Assembly: GCA_928212115.1 (NCBI GenBank)
Contig: CAKMRJ010001112.1
Span: 408,739,942-408,803,941 of the forward strand
DNA length: 64,000 bases
From: Lactuca virosa
Taxonomy: Eukaryota; Streptophyta; Magnoliopsida; Asterales; Asteraceae
Direction: 5' to 3'
The notes under the pieces are model-generated. The model ran no database searches, was not told the DNA's origin, and was given only the letters and a program-made list of their open reading frames with translations. Positions 11,401 through 22,080 of this stretch are shown here, one piece after another (position 1 is the stretch's first letter; every line of letters starts with the position of its first letter). The position numbers and the translations under genes were made by a program.

Positions 11401-11957
11401 TAAAATTTGAGCTGAACTGTCCTCTATTCCGTTTCCATATCCTCCGGAACAAGCCAACTCCCCGGACCGTTACTCATGTGGATTTTCCTTCAATGAATCT
11501 GAACGACATCCTCACCCTAGCGGCTTACTTCAGAGAAAATCAAAAGGATGACATCAGTATGGGTGCTTACCACGCAACTCTCAGCTTTCTTAAAGATTAT
11601 GTTGCTGAATTCTGCCGATGTGACCACGAACTTGCACACCTCTACGGAACCGAACAATTCGTTGCCAAGATCGACTTCGTTCTTCTGGAAGCTGAAATTA
11701 TTGCAGATGGTCCGATTGAAGAACCAGTTCTAGGGTTTGTCTACACCACCAGAAGAACAAACAAGAAGGACTTCTTCCGAGTCCTTGATAAACACCTAGT
11801 ACCGACCAAAGCTCTGAAGAAGTTCATATCTCGGGCGTCCAAGTCTGATGCTCCGGAACAGGTCAAGGAAAAGTTTGGAAGTCAACTGGCATGGTACATT
11901 GCGGTGCGAGAATGGTTGTTCAGAGCCTACACCTTCATCAAGGAAGAAATGAACTAA
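8420..11957 (+). CDS. E2 large 3' ORF in Sirevirus 'env-like' position, function unknown
   Basis: About 1,180 codons. A frame that starts at the E1 boundary (8,420) switches near 8,550, where a T run appears one base too long, into the frame that continues to the stop at 11,955-11,957. Visible features are a lysine-rich nuclear-signal-like patch near residues 148-167, a long Ser/Pro/His-rich disordered stretch, an extended Leu/Lys-rich probable coiled coil at about residues 460-680, an acidic Asp/Glu segment near 700-735, and a more globular C-terminal 300 residues. I see no signal peptide or membrane segment, so despite its position I do not call it an envelope protein. Its 5' end is cut by E1. 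The ATG at 8,406 is upstream of the junction and in the wrong frame for the first 45 codons. Sirevirus proteins of this position have no firmly established role known to me. Confidence 0.6.
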
Positions 11958-11982
11958 GCCTGCTGGATTGCTAAGTTCACTT

Positions 11983-11991
11983 AGGGGGAGA
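11983..11991 (+). promoter_or_regulatory. E2 polypurine tract
   Basis: AGGGGGAGA directly before the LTR, the primer for plus-strand DNA synthesis. It lies 26 bases after the stop codon of the large ORF. Confidence 0.9.
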
Positions 11992-11992
11992 T

Positions 11993-12655
11993 TGTTGGAA
12001 CCTGAAAGTGAACCTCTAGCAATCCTAACTCCTTATTCCGAAGTAGGTGAATTCCGAAATGAAGAGTTGTCCGGAACCTGTCCGGACCATATAAGAAGGA
12101 AAGAAGAATGAAGGCATTCCGGAGCTAATCCTCATGTCCGGAATGCATGCTGATCCGGATCCAACTTTCATCTCCGGAATAATACTTGTCTGGAATGAAG
12201 TCTTTTTGTCCTTTGTGCATTTATTACTTTTGCCTTGTATTTGATGTTACGTTTCATAGGACTTAGTCTAAAGTTGTATTAGGACAATCAGAATGTCAGA
12301 CTTATGTATTTTGTCCGGTCTTATGTAAACTCTTGGGTTAATGCGCTGTAACTTTCACTCCTATAAAAAGGAGCATTCAATCAAGTCAACTACAGATCTT
12401 TTACTCACTTTTTAGCATTTACTCCAAGCATATTCAAAACATTCTTCTTGCTCTTCATTTATTAGCTTTATCCTGATCATTTACTATTGTTCTTCATTTA
12501 ATGGCTTGATTGTTTGTTGAACATTTTATCTAAGACTTGACTGGTCTTTCTAGCCTTGACTTGAACATCTATTAGTAAGCAGACATTGATCGTAAGCATT
12601 CATTCAAGGTTTAAGTTTTCAAACCTTGTCCCTGCGCATCGATCTTGTTCTCACA
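11993..12655 (+). repeat. E2 3' LTR
   Basis: Starts TGTTGGAACC right after the polypurine tract. A TATA box (TATAAAAA, 12,362-12,369) marks the U3/R region. The end is placed at one of several CA dinucleotides at 12,653-12,657; the exact base is uncertain because no 5' copy is present. TCCGGA-like motifs recur in U3 and also in the ORF. Confidence 0.75.
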
Positions 12656-13108
12656 CATGGAATTGTTATCATCAGGATGAGCCTTCTCTCGAGGGAATAT
12701 CTAATCCCTTTGGTCAGGGGAGAGATTGTCGGCATTAGCGTTTGGTCTGTATATCTGTTTTCCAGTGAGAACCTCCGGGTTATCAGAAGATGAGTAGTCG
12801 GTTGGGGGATAAGTAGAATGGAATCAACAATGGTTCAGTATGGGCGGTCTGTTAGGGAGTTGGACCAATTCAAGATTTCAAATTTCAAGATGAGTAGATG
12901 TGATTATTTTGCGTGGTTATTTTGCATGGGATTGTTTTAGGCTGAGAAAGGATTTTTTTCATCTTCGGGTTGGAGAGCCCTGCTAGGGTTGAGCTCGGTT
13001 GCCTATGGGAAAGGTGTTGTATATTCGGAGTGTAGTAGTGTTGCTCAAGCCGTCTAGCGTGCCTGGGATGATAAGGAATGATTTCAAGGACGAAATCTAA
13101 TTTAAATG

Positions 13109-13117
13109 CGGGAGAGT
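13109..13117 (+). promoter_or_regulatory. E3 polypurine tract
   Basis: CGGGAGAGT adjoins the LTR start TGTAATGCC. It is a shortened version of the GGGGGAGA tract seen in E9. Confidence 0.75.
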
Positions 13118-15275
13118 TGTAATGCCTTGTACCGAATAGTTACCCAATTGGGTGTGAGTGACGTAAATTAGATGATCCGGGTGTTCGGATTGGGTTTTGG
13201 AGCCGAGTGGTATTTTGGTAAAGTGATAGCACAGGCTTTTATGGAAATTGGATTTTTGTTCGGGATGTTTTAAGGCATGTTTGAGTTGATAGAAGTGTAG
13301 AGCTTTTCTTTACCTCTTCATGGATATAAGGATCGTCGGAAACAGACTTATAACGAAAAAGTTATGGCCTTCGGAAGATTCATGGTTTAGGGTTAAGCAG
13401 TACACGGGGATTTTAGCGGGGCGTACTGATGCGAGGCTATGACGGGACTTCGGAAACGTACGCGGGGCGTACATCTATGTATGTTGGGCGTACGTCATAG
13501 TTACTGAAACCCTAATTTAGGGTGATGCTCCCTATATAAACACCTTATGTCATTAGGGTTGGTCTCTTTACCAACCTCTAAGCCCCCAAAACCTTAGAAA
13601 TCGTCCCTTAGCCTGCATTAATGTGCATTTGATCTCTTAAGGAGAATTTGGTGTTCATATTTTTTAGAGATTGAAGAAAAAGGAAGGTTCATAGCTGAGT
13701 GGGGAACTTAGAGATCCAGAATCATTCATCACTTTGCAAGCGCCTAGAGGTATCAAGTTCAAATCTTGACTTGTTAATGCTTAGATCTCTTATTGTCTTG
13801 ATTTTCAGGCTTTTGGGTCCCTTTTTGGGCTAATTGATGATTTAATATGTTTGAAGGACTTATTCTTGTAGATCCGAGTTGTTATGAGGTTCTTAAGCGT
13901 AACGGTGCAAGCTTTATGAGTCTTAAGGTCACATCCATACATTAAGTCATCTAATAAGTCCTTTTGAGCTTTAAGAGCTTCATTTAGCCATGCATGAGCA
14001 TAAAGTTAGCAACTTTACATGATTATTCAGCTCAAGCAAGTCAGATCTATGTTTTGGATCAATGTCTTAGCGGATTAAGGAAGAAATATGAGTTTGGGTT
14101 GAATGGAGGAGTACGTTGGGCGTATAAGCCTATACACAGAACATACAAGCCCTTAACCAGTACGCTTAGCGTACAAAATGAGTAAGTCCCGCGTACTCAG
14201 CAGAAATGGATCTCGGTGTTTGGGCTTCATTTTGGGCTATCCTTTGGGCTTAGATGTATTGGGCCCTATTGGGCCATCAGGTTTTGGATTGATAATTATT
14301 TTGAAAAGGCCCACTATGGGACTTGGGGCAATTCGGATTATTGGGTCTTGATTTGGGCCTTGGGTGGCTAACTAGTATTTGGGCCTTAGGATTGTTGAAT
14401 GGGGCTTTGGCCTTGGGCCAAGTTATGGAGAGGGTAAAAAGGTCTTTTACCCTAGTTTAGACTCTTGGTGTGAATTGAGATCCAAGTATTAATTTGATTA
14501 TGTATGGTGATTATAGCGCGAGGATTTTAGCGGGCCAGCTGCCAGAGGCTTATCTGCGGGATTCAGAAGTGCAAGGTGAGTTTCCTCACTGGGTTTAGCA
14601 AGTCTAAGGCACCAATGCTGGACATGGTTACTTATGTTTAGAATGCTAACTGTCTACGTGACTTTCCATGTATGATATTCGATGTCGGGCGGGGCCCTAT
14701 GCCAGGCAGGACCTGATGAGTACTTTATATGTTAGTTATTAGTATGTGTCCTTATGATTACCGGGTATGACCTAATGTCGGGCAGGCCCGATGCCTAGTT
14801 TGTATGCTATTTATCTCTGTGATTATGGTATGTGTTGTATATTTATATGTTTATATGTATAGTGGGTGGGGCCCGATGTCATGCGGGGCCTAAGGATAAT
14901 AGATCTGTATACCAAGCTGGCCTTGATGTCGGGCGATGCCCGATGTCGGAAGGGGTCCGAGGCCGGGTGGGGGCCTGATGATGGGCGGGGCCCAATATAT
15001 GTTGATATGTATGGTATGTGGTATCTTAGGAAACTCACTAAACTTTGTGCTTACGGTTTTCAGTTTATGTTTCAGGTACTTCTGGTTTCAAAGGTAGGAG
15101 CTCGGGATGATTGCAGGGCGCAGACCACTCGATTCCGTATTTTGTGATTTACTCTGATATTGATAATGTATCGATACATTTTGATAACTTGGGTTTTATG
15201 TGACAATGATATGGTTTGTGGTTTTATTAATCTAAAAAATGAAAATTTTTATAGTCTTATTTTTAGGACATTACA
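13118..15275 (+). repeat. E3 3' LTR, 2,158 bp
   Basis: Bounded by TGTAATG at the left and CATTACA at the right, a perfect 7-bp terminal inversion. It contains a TATA box (TATATAAA, 13,533-13,540), copies of GTACGC/GCGTAC-type palindromes on both sides of it (13,430-13,500 and 14,110-14,195), and a GC-rich minisatellite near its end. There is no coding content. Confidence 0.88.
14680..15005 (+). repeat. GGGCGGGGCCCGATG-type minisatellite in E3 LTR
   Basis: Degenerate copies of a GATGTCGGGCGGGGCCC motif recur, separated by AT-rich spacers of variable length. They are in the transcribed part of the LTR. E6, E8 and E10 have different minisatellites in the same relative position. Confidence 0.75.
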
Positions 15276-17119
15276 ATTTCTATGTCGAAACTCTTCAATT
15301 TGTACGTCATGTCGTTCATCATCATTATATGCTCCCTTACACCATTTTACCCATCATATTTTTTCGTCAACATTTTGAGTATGAGGTACTTGCATGAGAT
15401 TTTAATGTACCTCTTAATTACTCTTCTACAAATTGAATGTACGCCCTTACATTTTTTGAGCCGAGAATGGCTCCATGAATGGAAATTTATTCTTTATGAT
15501 CATGAGTGACATGCGGTTTGACCATTCCCGTTGATCATAAAATTGTTTTTGTTCAGTAGTGCTCTTTTCGTTAAGAGCTTACAGAGGGCAATAACATAAT
15601 GCATGATCTAGGTCAATCACCCCTAGAGCTAGTTCTAGAGAATTTCTTCATGTTGCAAAGTTATACCAGTCAATTGTTCGGTCAAATGAGTTGGGGATAT
15701 AGTAGCTGTAGAAAAGGCATATTCAATATATATATACAAAGAAGATAATAAAGTGGTTTCATGGGATATCAAAATAATGCATGTCGGTATACCTATTATA
15801 AACACCAAAATAATAAGTCATAGACACCTTATTCACTTAGCAGTTTCGTTTTAGCTAGACCAATAACTGAATATTGTAGTATTCTAAAATTGTTCTATTC
15901 TACATAAATGTTGGAAGTTACTTTTGGGCATAAATGCAACATATATGCATATTACGATTTACATTCATTGCATGAGTCATTATTTGATTAGCTTTTTGGT
16001 TCCTCAAATAACAACTCAAACAATTGTTTAATGCGGTGTTTAATAAACTTTAATATCAAACTCAAGAAACAATTCATTAGTCCAATCACTCAAACCTAAC
16101 ATTCAAGTTACGGCTTATCATTGGAATTTAGAATTAAGGTTTATCAAGTTCATAAATTAATAGATAATTTGAAAAGCAATTTATTAATAAACTAATACCA
16201 AATAAAATATCTAAACCTGATGCGGTGGAAAATTTTAGGGTCCGATGTTTTAGCATACATATTTAACATAAATCAATTTGCATCACACATGTTCATGGTT
16301 ATGGTGGTGGTTGGGGATTCCTAAGTTAAAGTGCGTTGATGACTTTAAAACTTATGTACAAACTTGTTTAGCATTTATTTTTGAACAAAATTTGTGTATT
16401 GTTTAAAATTATTAAACAATTGAGAACTTAAAACAGATTGAGCCATTATGGTCAGTAGGCCATGAAGAAAAAAAAAACAAGACAATTATTGCATTCCATT
16501 CGAATTACAGTGTACAAATGTCATTAAAAAAATATATTACACGCTTTCACTACTATCATTTCAACATCAATTTTAAAATAAGTAATACTTTCATTTATTA
16601 TCCATGTATCATCCTTACAGGAGATATGGAAACCAATTTACAAAGTTTGAGAATTTTGATAATTTTCATCTTAAATATATGTGTATGTAGTGCTTATAAA
16701 AATTTTACTAGCTTTTGTGAGCAATAGATTATTCATCCTTACCATTAAATAAGATTTTGCATTTTTGAGAACAAAAAAATAAAAAAATAAAAAAAATAAT
16801 GGATTGAAACTACGTGAATGAAATATTATTAAGACACAAAGGATTTCCTCGGTTAAAATAACCAATGTATTATGTCTTGTGAAGGAAAGTGTATTATGTC
16901 TATAACAAACGCATAGGCTATAAATTGCATCCACAAGTTCTTTATTGGTTGTTGGGAAAAGTCAAAAGAAATAACAACAGTATGAAGATGCCATTGATAC
17001 CCATCGATTAAAAAAAAAACCTAGAAACCATTTGCAAACAACGGCTATTGAGGGAATGCACATAACATCAAGAAAACATGTTATTCCTAATTTTTGTTGT
17101 GAATTTATATTTTAAAAAA
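15276..17119. other. AT-rich intergenic DNA, no gene seen
   Basis: Nearly 1.85 kb between the E3 LTR and the E4 inverted repeat. The ORFs are short, overlapping and without recognisable domains. Poly-A runs near 16,468 and 16,776-16,800 are the only low-complexity features. I see no RNA gene. Confidence 0.6.
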
Positions 17120-17129
17120 GATGAATTAT

Positions 17130-17405
17130 CCCCTGCCAAATTTTCATTTATACCCTTATAAACTCTGAATATTACTTCAATATGATAAAGTGTATGTCCA
17201 TCGAAAACTATAAAAATTACATCAATATCAAAAATTATATTTTAATTAGAATCATATTATATTTTTTTATTAAATCTATTATCTAATATTCAAAAATATA
17301 TATTAGTTTACCAATTTACCCTTTTCTAATTTAATCCCAAATTAAATCACAAGACTCTAAAATGAACTTTTTTTATCGAGAAAGGGTATCCTATCTTTTA
17401 AATTG
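17130..17405 (+). repeat. E4 left terminal inverted repeat (imperfect)
   Basis: AT-rich. Pairs with about 24,060-24,300 reversed. The identity is clearly partial, so the termini are approximate. Confidence 0.5.
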
Positions 17406-18064
17406 ATTAAGCCGCCATCAATATTGGTATATCAATATATCATCTTCTTCAATAGCATATCTCATTTCCACGACTAAGCAAATTGCATCTTCTTAACCGC
17501 ATCATGTTTTTTTATCTTGTTTGAAGATATTTTAATCTGCATTACAAAACAAAGTTTCTTCTTCTTACTCTTTCTTCTTCATCACACGATTACTATCACT
17601 TCATCTTCTTCATCAGAACAGGATGAATAAAAATGCTTATATTGCAATTTTTCATTCCATTTCATGATGGAAACCATAACGAAACAATTATTTTTTTTCA
17701 TTCAAATGGTCCTGAATTACGTATCATTATAAAGCTTTTCGTTTTCAAAATATAATTAATATTGAAAAAAAGGAATTTAGCCAGCTACAAGTAAAGATCA
17801 CACATCTCTCTGTTGAATAAAAGTTGTTCATGTGAAACACCATTAGCATCAGAATTTGATGTTACTGAATTTTACTCCATTGTGAAGTGTTGATAACATC
17901 TGTGCACCTTGTGCATCACAAGAAACTACCTTCAAACCCATTTTAACAATACTTTTTCCTTGCTTAGTCAGCTTATAACCTTAATAAAAAATCATACAAT
18001 TACAAACAAGGTCTGTCACAACAGAAACCACTTCATAAAAAGCATGCTGCACTAAGTAACCTCA

Positions 18065-18271
18065 CTATTTCATTAGGAATGATAACATTAGGATCCAAAA
18101 ACTACCATCACCACATGAGGAGGAGGATTTATCAGCACCACCACCAGCTTTCGGTTTCATAAGCGGACACATCCCGTTCTTCTTCCCCAACCCATTCGCC
18201 ACCAACCACCGATACCCCGCATTCGACCTCCACCCCGAAATTCCCTTTTGAACTCCACTCTCAATCAGCAA
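18065..18271 (-). pseudogene. Captured gene fragment, left-arm copy
   Basis: The minus strand of the left arm encodes about 60 residues up to a stop at 18,065. They include GISGWRSNAGYRWLVANGLG, a Lys/Gly-rich stretch and a hydrophobic C-terminal WILMLSFLMK. The same product is encoded on the plus strand of the right arm. The reading frame is uninterrupted and the composition is gene-like, so this looks like the last exon of a host gene. I do not recognise the family. It has no promoter or upstream exon that I can see. Confidence 0.5.
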
Positions 18272-18298
18272 ATACTAAACATTAATTTACAGGTGTGA

Positions 18299-18501
18299 GA
18301 TTGAGAGTGGAGTTCAAAAGGGAATTTCGGGGTGGAGGTCGAATGCGGGGTCTCGGTGGTTGGTGGCGAATGGGTTGGGGAAGAAGAACGGGATGTGTCC
18401 GCTTATGAAACCGAAAGCTGGTGGTGGTGCTGATAAATCCTCCTCCTCATGCGGTGGTGGTAGTTTTTGGATCCTAATGTTATCATTCCTAATGAAATAG
18501 T
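18299..18501 (+). pseudogene. Captured gene fragment, right-arm copy
   Basis: The inverted copy of the left-arm fragment, ending at the TAG 18,499-18,501. It differs by two or three substitutions (a Tyr to Ser and an Asp to Gly change are readable), and both copies keep the frame open, so the duplication is recent relative to E4. Confidence 0.5.
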
Positions 18502-18638
18502 GAGGTTACTTAGTGCAGCATGCTTTTTATGAAGTGGTTTCTGTTGTGACAGACCTTGTTTGTAATTGTATGATTTTTTATTAAGGTTATAAGCTGACTA
18601 AGCAAGGAAAAAGTATTGTTAAAATGGGTTTGAAGGTA

Positions 18639-18643
18639 GTTTC
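18639..18643. other. E5 target-site duplication, left copy
   Basis: GTTTC, repeated at 23,339-23,343. It confirms the E5 edges. Confidence 0.93.
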
Positions 18644-18835
18644 TATCAAGGTATACTGAATATGTATTTCTATTTTTAATAAATGAAATCAATGTTACAG
18701 AGATGGCTTTATAGCCAGAATACAACAATTAACTAGGAGCTAAAACAGGAGATAGAATCGGTAAACTATTGACTAGTTATTTACATATAAAATAAATACT
18801 ATAAATTAAATGTAATTTATCCATGTGCCTTAATA
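18644..18835 (-). repeat. E5 3' LTR, 192 bp
   Basis: On the element strand it runs TATTAAGG...CTTGATA, so the terminal dinucleotides are TA and TA rather than TG and CA. It differs from the 5' LTR at two sites. It carries the last codons and the stop of pol. Confidence 0.93.
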
Positions 18836-21800
18836 CGCCCCCGCAAGATGGAGGATCCATCGGAGACTCCAATCTTGGATCTTAACCGAAGAAATAGACC
18901 GCGACTGAGTGGTTTTGTAAGGGCATCAGCAAGTTGATCGTTGGAGTGAACATGCAGAACTTTTAATGTACCAGCTGTGACTTTTTCTCGGACAAAATGG
19001 TAATCCAATGCAACATGTTTCATGCGTGAATGGTAAACTGGGTTGGCACAAAGATATGTGGCTCCTGTGTTATCACAAAATAAGGTGGGTGGTGTAGATG
19101 GAGAAATACCAAGATCTTGAAGTAGGTGCTGCACCCATGAAATTTCAGAAGCCGCATTAGCCAATGCTTTGTATTCTGCCTCAGTTGAGGACCTTGAGAC
19201 AGATTTTTGTCTTGACGATTTCCAGGAGATAATATTGGACCCCAAATATAAGATATAAGCAGTAGTAGAACGACCTCCATGTAGTATACCTCCCCAATCT
19301 GAATCCGAAAATGTTGTTAAGTTCAAAGGAGACCCTCGTTTGAAAAATAACCCGTGATGAATTGTGCCCTTGAGATACCGTAGAACCCGTTTGAGAGCTT
19401 GCCAATGATTTTCAGTAGGAGAGTGCATGAATTGGGCCAACCGATTAATGGCAAAAGACACATCAGGTCGTGTAAAGGCAAGATATTGAAGAGAGCCTAC
19501 CAGTTTGCGGTACGGTGTTGGATCCACGCTTGGTGACCCATCCATGGGGTGGAGAACATGGGAAGAGTTTAGAGGGGTAGCCACGTCTTTAGCACCATCC
19601 ATGTGAAATTGGGTTAGAAGGTTTTGGATATGACGATGTTGAGAGAGGAAAAGACCATTAGACGTGGGAATAACTTCAATGCCAAGAAAGTGATGTAGGG
19701 GTCCCAAATCTTTTAGAGAGAATCGGGTAGACAGAGATTTGATGAAGGTGTCAATGAAGGAATTGTTGTTGCCAGTGAGGACTATGTCATCGACATAGAC
19801 CATAAAGAAACAAGAGATGTTTTGGTGGTTGTAGATAAACAGGGAAGCATCAGCTTGGGATTTTCGAAAACCATAAGAAAGAAGAAATGTAGTGAGTTCT
19901 GTGTACCAAGCCCGTGGGGCTTGTTTTAGGCCATAGAGGGATTTGCGAAGTTTGCATACATGTTTAGGGTAGTCTGGATGAATAAAACCAGGGGGTTGAG
20001 TCATGAAGACTTCTTCGTGAAGTGTACCATGTAAAAAGGCGTTGTTGACATCAAGTTGGCGAAGGGTCCAGTTATGAGAGAGTGCAAGAGAAAGGATAAC
20101 ACGAATGGTGACGGGTTTAGCAACTGGACTAAAAGTATCAAAATAGTCTTTGCCATGTTGTTGAAGAAAACATTTTGCTACTAAACGAGCTTTGTATTTG
20201 GAGATTGTGGCATCTGGATTTCTTTTGACTCGAAAAACCCACTTACAACCGATAGGAGTGTGGCTGTCAGGAGGAACTAATTCCCAAGTTCCATTTTGCA
20301 TAAGAGCATTGAATTCTTGATCCATTGCATGTCGCCACTTTGGATCTTTTAGTGCTTGATTATGTGTAGTTGGTTCAATTGTTGTGGGAATAGGATGAAG
20401 TGTGGTGTTATTAACAAAGGATTCATTGAAATATCTAGAGTTTTTCTTTCGTGGTCGGGTGATATGGGAGGGTGAGTTGACTGGAGTGAGTATAGTATTT
20501 GATGGAGGTGAGGTTGGTGAATTTTGGGTTGGAGGAGGAGTAGGTGAGTGGGCTGATGTGGGTGATGTTAAGGAGATAGGAGTGGATGGGATGGTAACCG
20601 AGGGATTGGGACTGGAGGTGGGAGATGGTGGCTGTGATAATGGTTGCTGTGGCAGAGAGGGTGGTTCAGGAGGAACAGAGCCAGATTGTTGTGAGGGTTT
20701 TAATATAGTGGAGATGAGTGTATGAGGTGGTAAGTCGGTGTTGGGAGTGGTTGTTGTTGTAGGTACGGTGGTTGTGGAAGGAGGAGTAGAAGTGACAGCA
20801 AACTGATCAGGTGTAGGTAAGGATAGATCGGAGGGAGAGAGAGATGGGAATTGATCATCGATAAACTGAACATGGCGGGAATGGTATAGTCGGTAATTTT
20901 GGGGATCATAGCATTTGTAAGCAGATTTTGAAGTTGAGTAACCAAGGAATAGGCAAGGGGTAGAGCGTGGTTGTAGTTTTGAAGTGGTATAGGGACGCAA
21001 CCAAGGGTAGCATAAGCAGCCAAATGGCTTGAGTTTGGTGTAATTTGGAGTTTGACCGAATAATCGATAAAATGGAGTGAGATTTTGGAGAGTGGAGGTA
21101 GGTAATCTGTTTATGAGGTATACGGCGGTTTTAAAGGCATGGGACCAGAATGTTAACGGAAGTTTGGCATAATGAAGAAGAGATAACCCGGTTTCAACGA
21201 TGTGGCGATGACGCCTTTCCGCAATTCCATTTTGTTCAGGGGTGTGGGGTGGGGTAGTGTAGTGAGAAATGCCATGTGTTTGAAGAAAGGAGGTGAGACC
21301 AATGTATTCACCTCCATTGTCACTGAATAAGGATATGATGGGTGTTTGAAGGAAATTTTCAACAAGTGTTTTGAATTGAGGAAAGATAGTGGCAACATCT
21401 GATTTCTTTTTCATGGGATAAAACCACACATATTTGGAGAAATAGTCAACAAAAATGACATAATAGCTGAATTTGTCAACTGAGGTTTGAACAGGGCCCC
21501 ATACATCTGTGTATAATAATTGTAAAGGTTTAGAGACAACAAAGGAGTTGGAGCCAAAAGGCAATTTATGACTTTTATTGACTGAACAAGATGAACAATG
21601 CATATTGGAAATTGCAGAATTAAGACCTAACTTAGACAATAGACACTTAAACACTTTGGTGGATGGATGACCGAGGGTGTGATGCCAGTGACAGGAGGCT
21701 GTTTTGATGGTGAAGTGGAGTTGTGGATTGGATGGCGGCTGTGCATAATAAACATCTTCAAAGTTCTCCCCCCGCATGAGAAGCGCCCCCGTGCGAAGAT

Positions 21801-22080
21801 CCTTCACAAGAAAATAATGGGGAAAAAATTCAACAGAAACCCAGTTAGTTTTACATAACTTTGCAACAAAAATAAGATTCTTTTTCAGCTGTGGAACACA
21901 TAATACATTAGGAAGATTAAGTGTTTTAGATGATGTGTGTATGTGTGTAGAGCCAGTGTGGGAAATGTTTAAAGTTTTACCATTCCCAAGAACTATTTCA
22001 TCTGGGCCACCATAATCTGATACACTTTGGAGGTTGGATCGGTCACCTGTAACATGATTGGATGCACCACTGTCAAACAA
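18817..22080 (-). CDS. E5 pol: protease, integrase, reverse transcriptase, RNase H
   Basis: 1,087 codons without interruption. In order: protease (FDSGASNHVTG, first residues), the HHCC integrase zinc finger (HHTLGHPS...CSSC), the integrase core with TDVWGP and DNGGEY, a Ser/Thr/Pro-rich spacer of about 120 residues, the RT with the YVDDIVLTGN catalytic box (plus-strand about 19,772-19,800), and RNase H ending in the KSVSRSSTEAEYKA and TKPLSRG segments. The stop lies inside the 3' LTR, about 17 bases past its edge. All catalytic motifs are present. The frame is the same as gag, separated only by the TAG at 22,081-22,083, so the TTG at 22,080 is not a real start. Confidence 0.9.
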   Translation of the reverse strand: MFDSGASNHVTGDRSNLQSVSDYGGPDEIVLGNGKTLNISHTGSTHIHTSSKTLNLPNVLCVPQLKKNLIFVAKLCKTNWVSVEFFPHYFLVKDLRTGALLMRGENFEDVYYAQPPSNPQLHFTIKTASCHWHHTLGHPSTKVFKCLLSKLGLNSAISNMHCSSCSVNKSHKLPFGSNSFVVSKPLQLLYTDVWGPVQTSVDKFSYYVIFVDYFSKYVWFYPMKKKSDVATIFPQFKTLVENFLQTPIISLFSDNGGEYIGLTSFLQTHGISHYTTPPHTPEQNGIAERRHRHIVETGLSLLHYAKLPLTFWSHAFKTAVYLINRLPTSTLQNLTPFYRLFGQTPNYTKLKPFGCLCYPWLRPYTTSKLQPRSTPCLFLGYSTSKSAYKCYDPQNYRLYHSRHVQFIDDQFPSLSPSDLSLPTPDQFAVTSTPPSTTTVPTTTTTPNTDLPPHTLISTILKPSQQSGSVPPEPPSLPQQPLSQPPSPTSSPNPSVTIPSTPISLTSPTSAHSPTPPPTQNSPTSPPSNTILTPVNSPSHITRPRKKNSRYFNESFVNNTTLHPIPTTIEPTTHNQALKDPKWRHAMDQEFNALMQNGTWELVPPDSHTPIGCKWVFRVKRNPDATISKYKARLVAKCFLQQHGKDYFDTFSPVAKPVTIRVILSLALSHNWTLRQLDVNNAFLHGTLHEEVFMTQPPGFIHPDYPKHVCKLRKSLYGLKQAPRAWYTELTTFLLSYGFRKSQADASLFIYNHQNISCFFMVYVDDIVLTGNNNSFIDTFIKSLSTRFSLKDLGPLHHFLGIEVIPTSNGLFLSQHRHIQNLLTQFHMDGAKDVATPLNSSHVLHPMDGSPSVDPTPYRKLVGSLQYLAFTRPDVSFAINRLAQFMHSPTENHWQALKRVLRYLKGTIHHGLFFKRGSPLNLTTFSDSDWGGILHGGRSTTAYILYLGSNIISWKSSRQKSVSRSSTEAEYKALANAASEISWVQHLLQDLGISPSTPPTLFCDNTGATYLCANPVYHSRMKHVALDYHFVREKVTAGTLKVLHVHSNDQLADALTKPLSRGLFLRLRSKIGVSDGSSILRGRIKAHG
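18836..18846 (-). promoter_or_regulatory. E5 polypurine tract
   Basis: The minus strand reads GCGGGGGCG directly before the 3' LTR start. It lies inside the pol coding sequence. Confidence 0.85.

Larger units (their letters stand above)
8419..12655 (+). mobile_element. E2: 3' end of a Sirevirus-like Copia retrotransposon
   Basis: A long ORF is followed by a polypurine tract AGGGGGAGA (11,983-11,991) and an LTR that starts TGTTGG. That combination, with an extra ORF between pol and the tract, is what I know of the Copia Sirevirus (SIRE/Maximus) lineage. Gag and pol of E2 would lie left of the window, beyond the E1 insertion. Lineage is inferred from this architecture, not from pol. Confidence 0.65.
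12656..15275 (+). mobile_element. E3: 3' tail and LTR of a Ty3/gypsy element
   Basis: The first 460 bases hold no readable protein but end in the GATTTCAAGGACGAAATC...GGGAGAG arrangement typical of the 3' end of chromovirus-type Ty3 elements, followed by a complete LTR. E2 probably inserted into its internal region, leaving the rest off-window to the left (inference). Confidence 0.7.
17922..18643. repeat. Near-perfect palindrome: 345-bp arms, 32-bp loop
   Basis: The arm at 17,922-18,266 is repeated in reverse complement at 18,299-18,643. The arms are equal in length and differ at only a few positions, for example TACCATCACCACATG versus the complement of CATGCGGTGGTGGTA. The loop 18,267-18,298 shares a 21-base word with 23,690-23,710, which suggests the palindrome arose by local template switching inside E4. 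The E5 target duplication GTTTC is the last five bases of the right arm. A transcript through it would fold into a long hairpin. Confidence 0.92.

Noticed and set aside
8406..11957. Calling the E2 ORF an envelope gene
   Set aside because: No signal peptide, transmembrane segment or cleavage site is visible. Only its position matches.
20402..20725. 107-codon plus-strand ORF rich in Gly and Val
   Set aside because: It is the antisense of the Ser/Thr/Pro-rich spacer of E5 pol.
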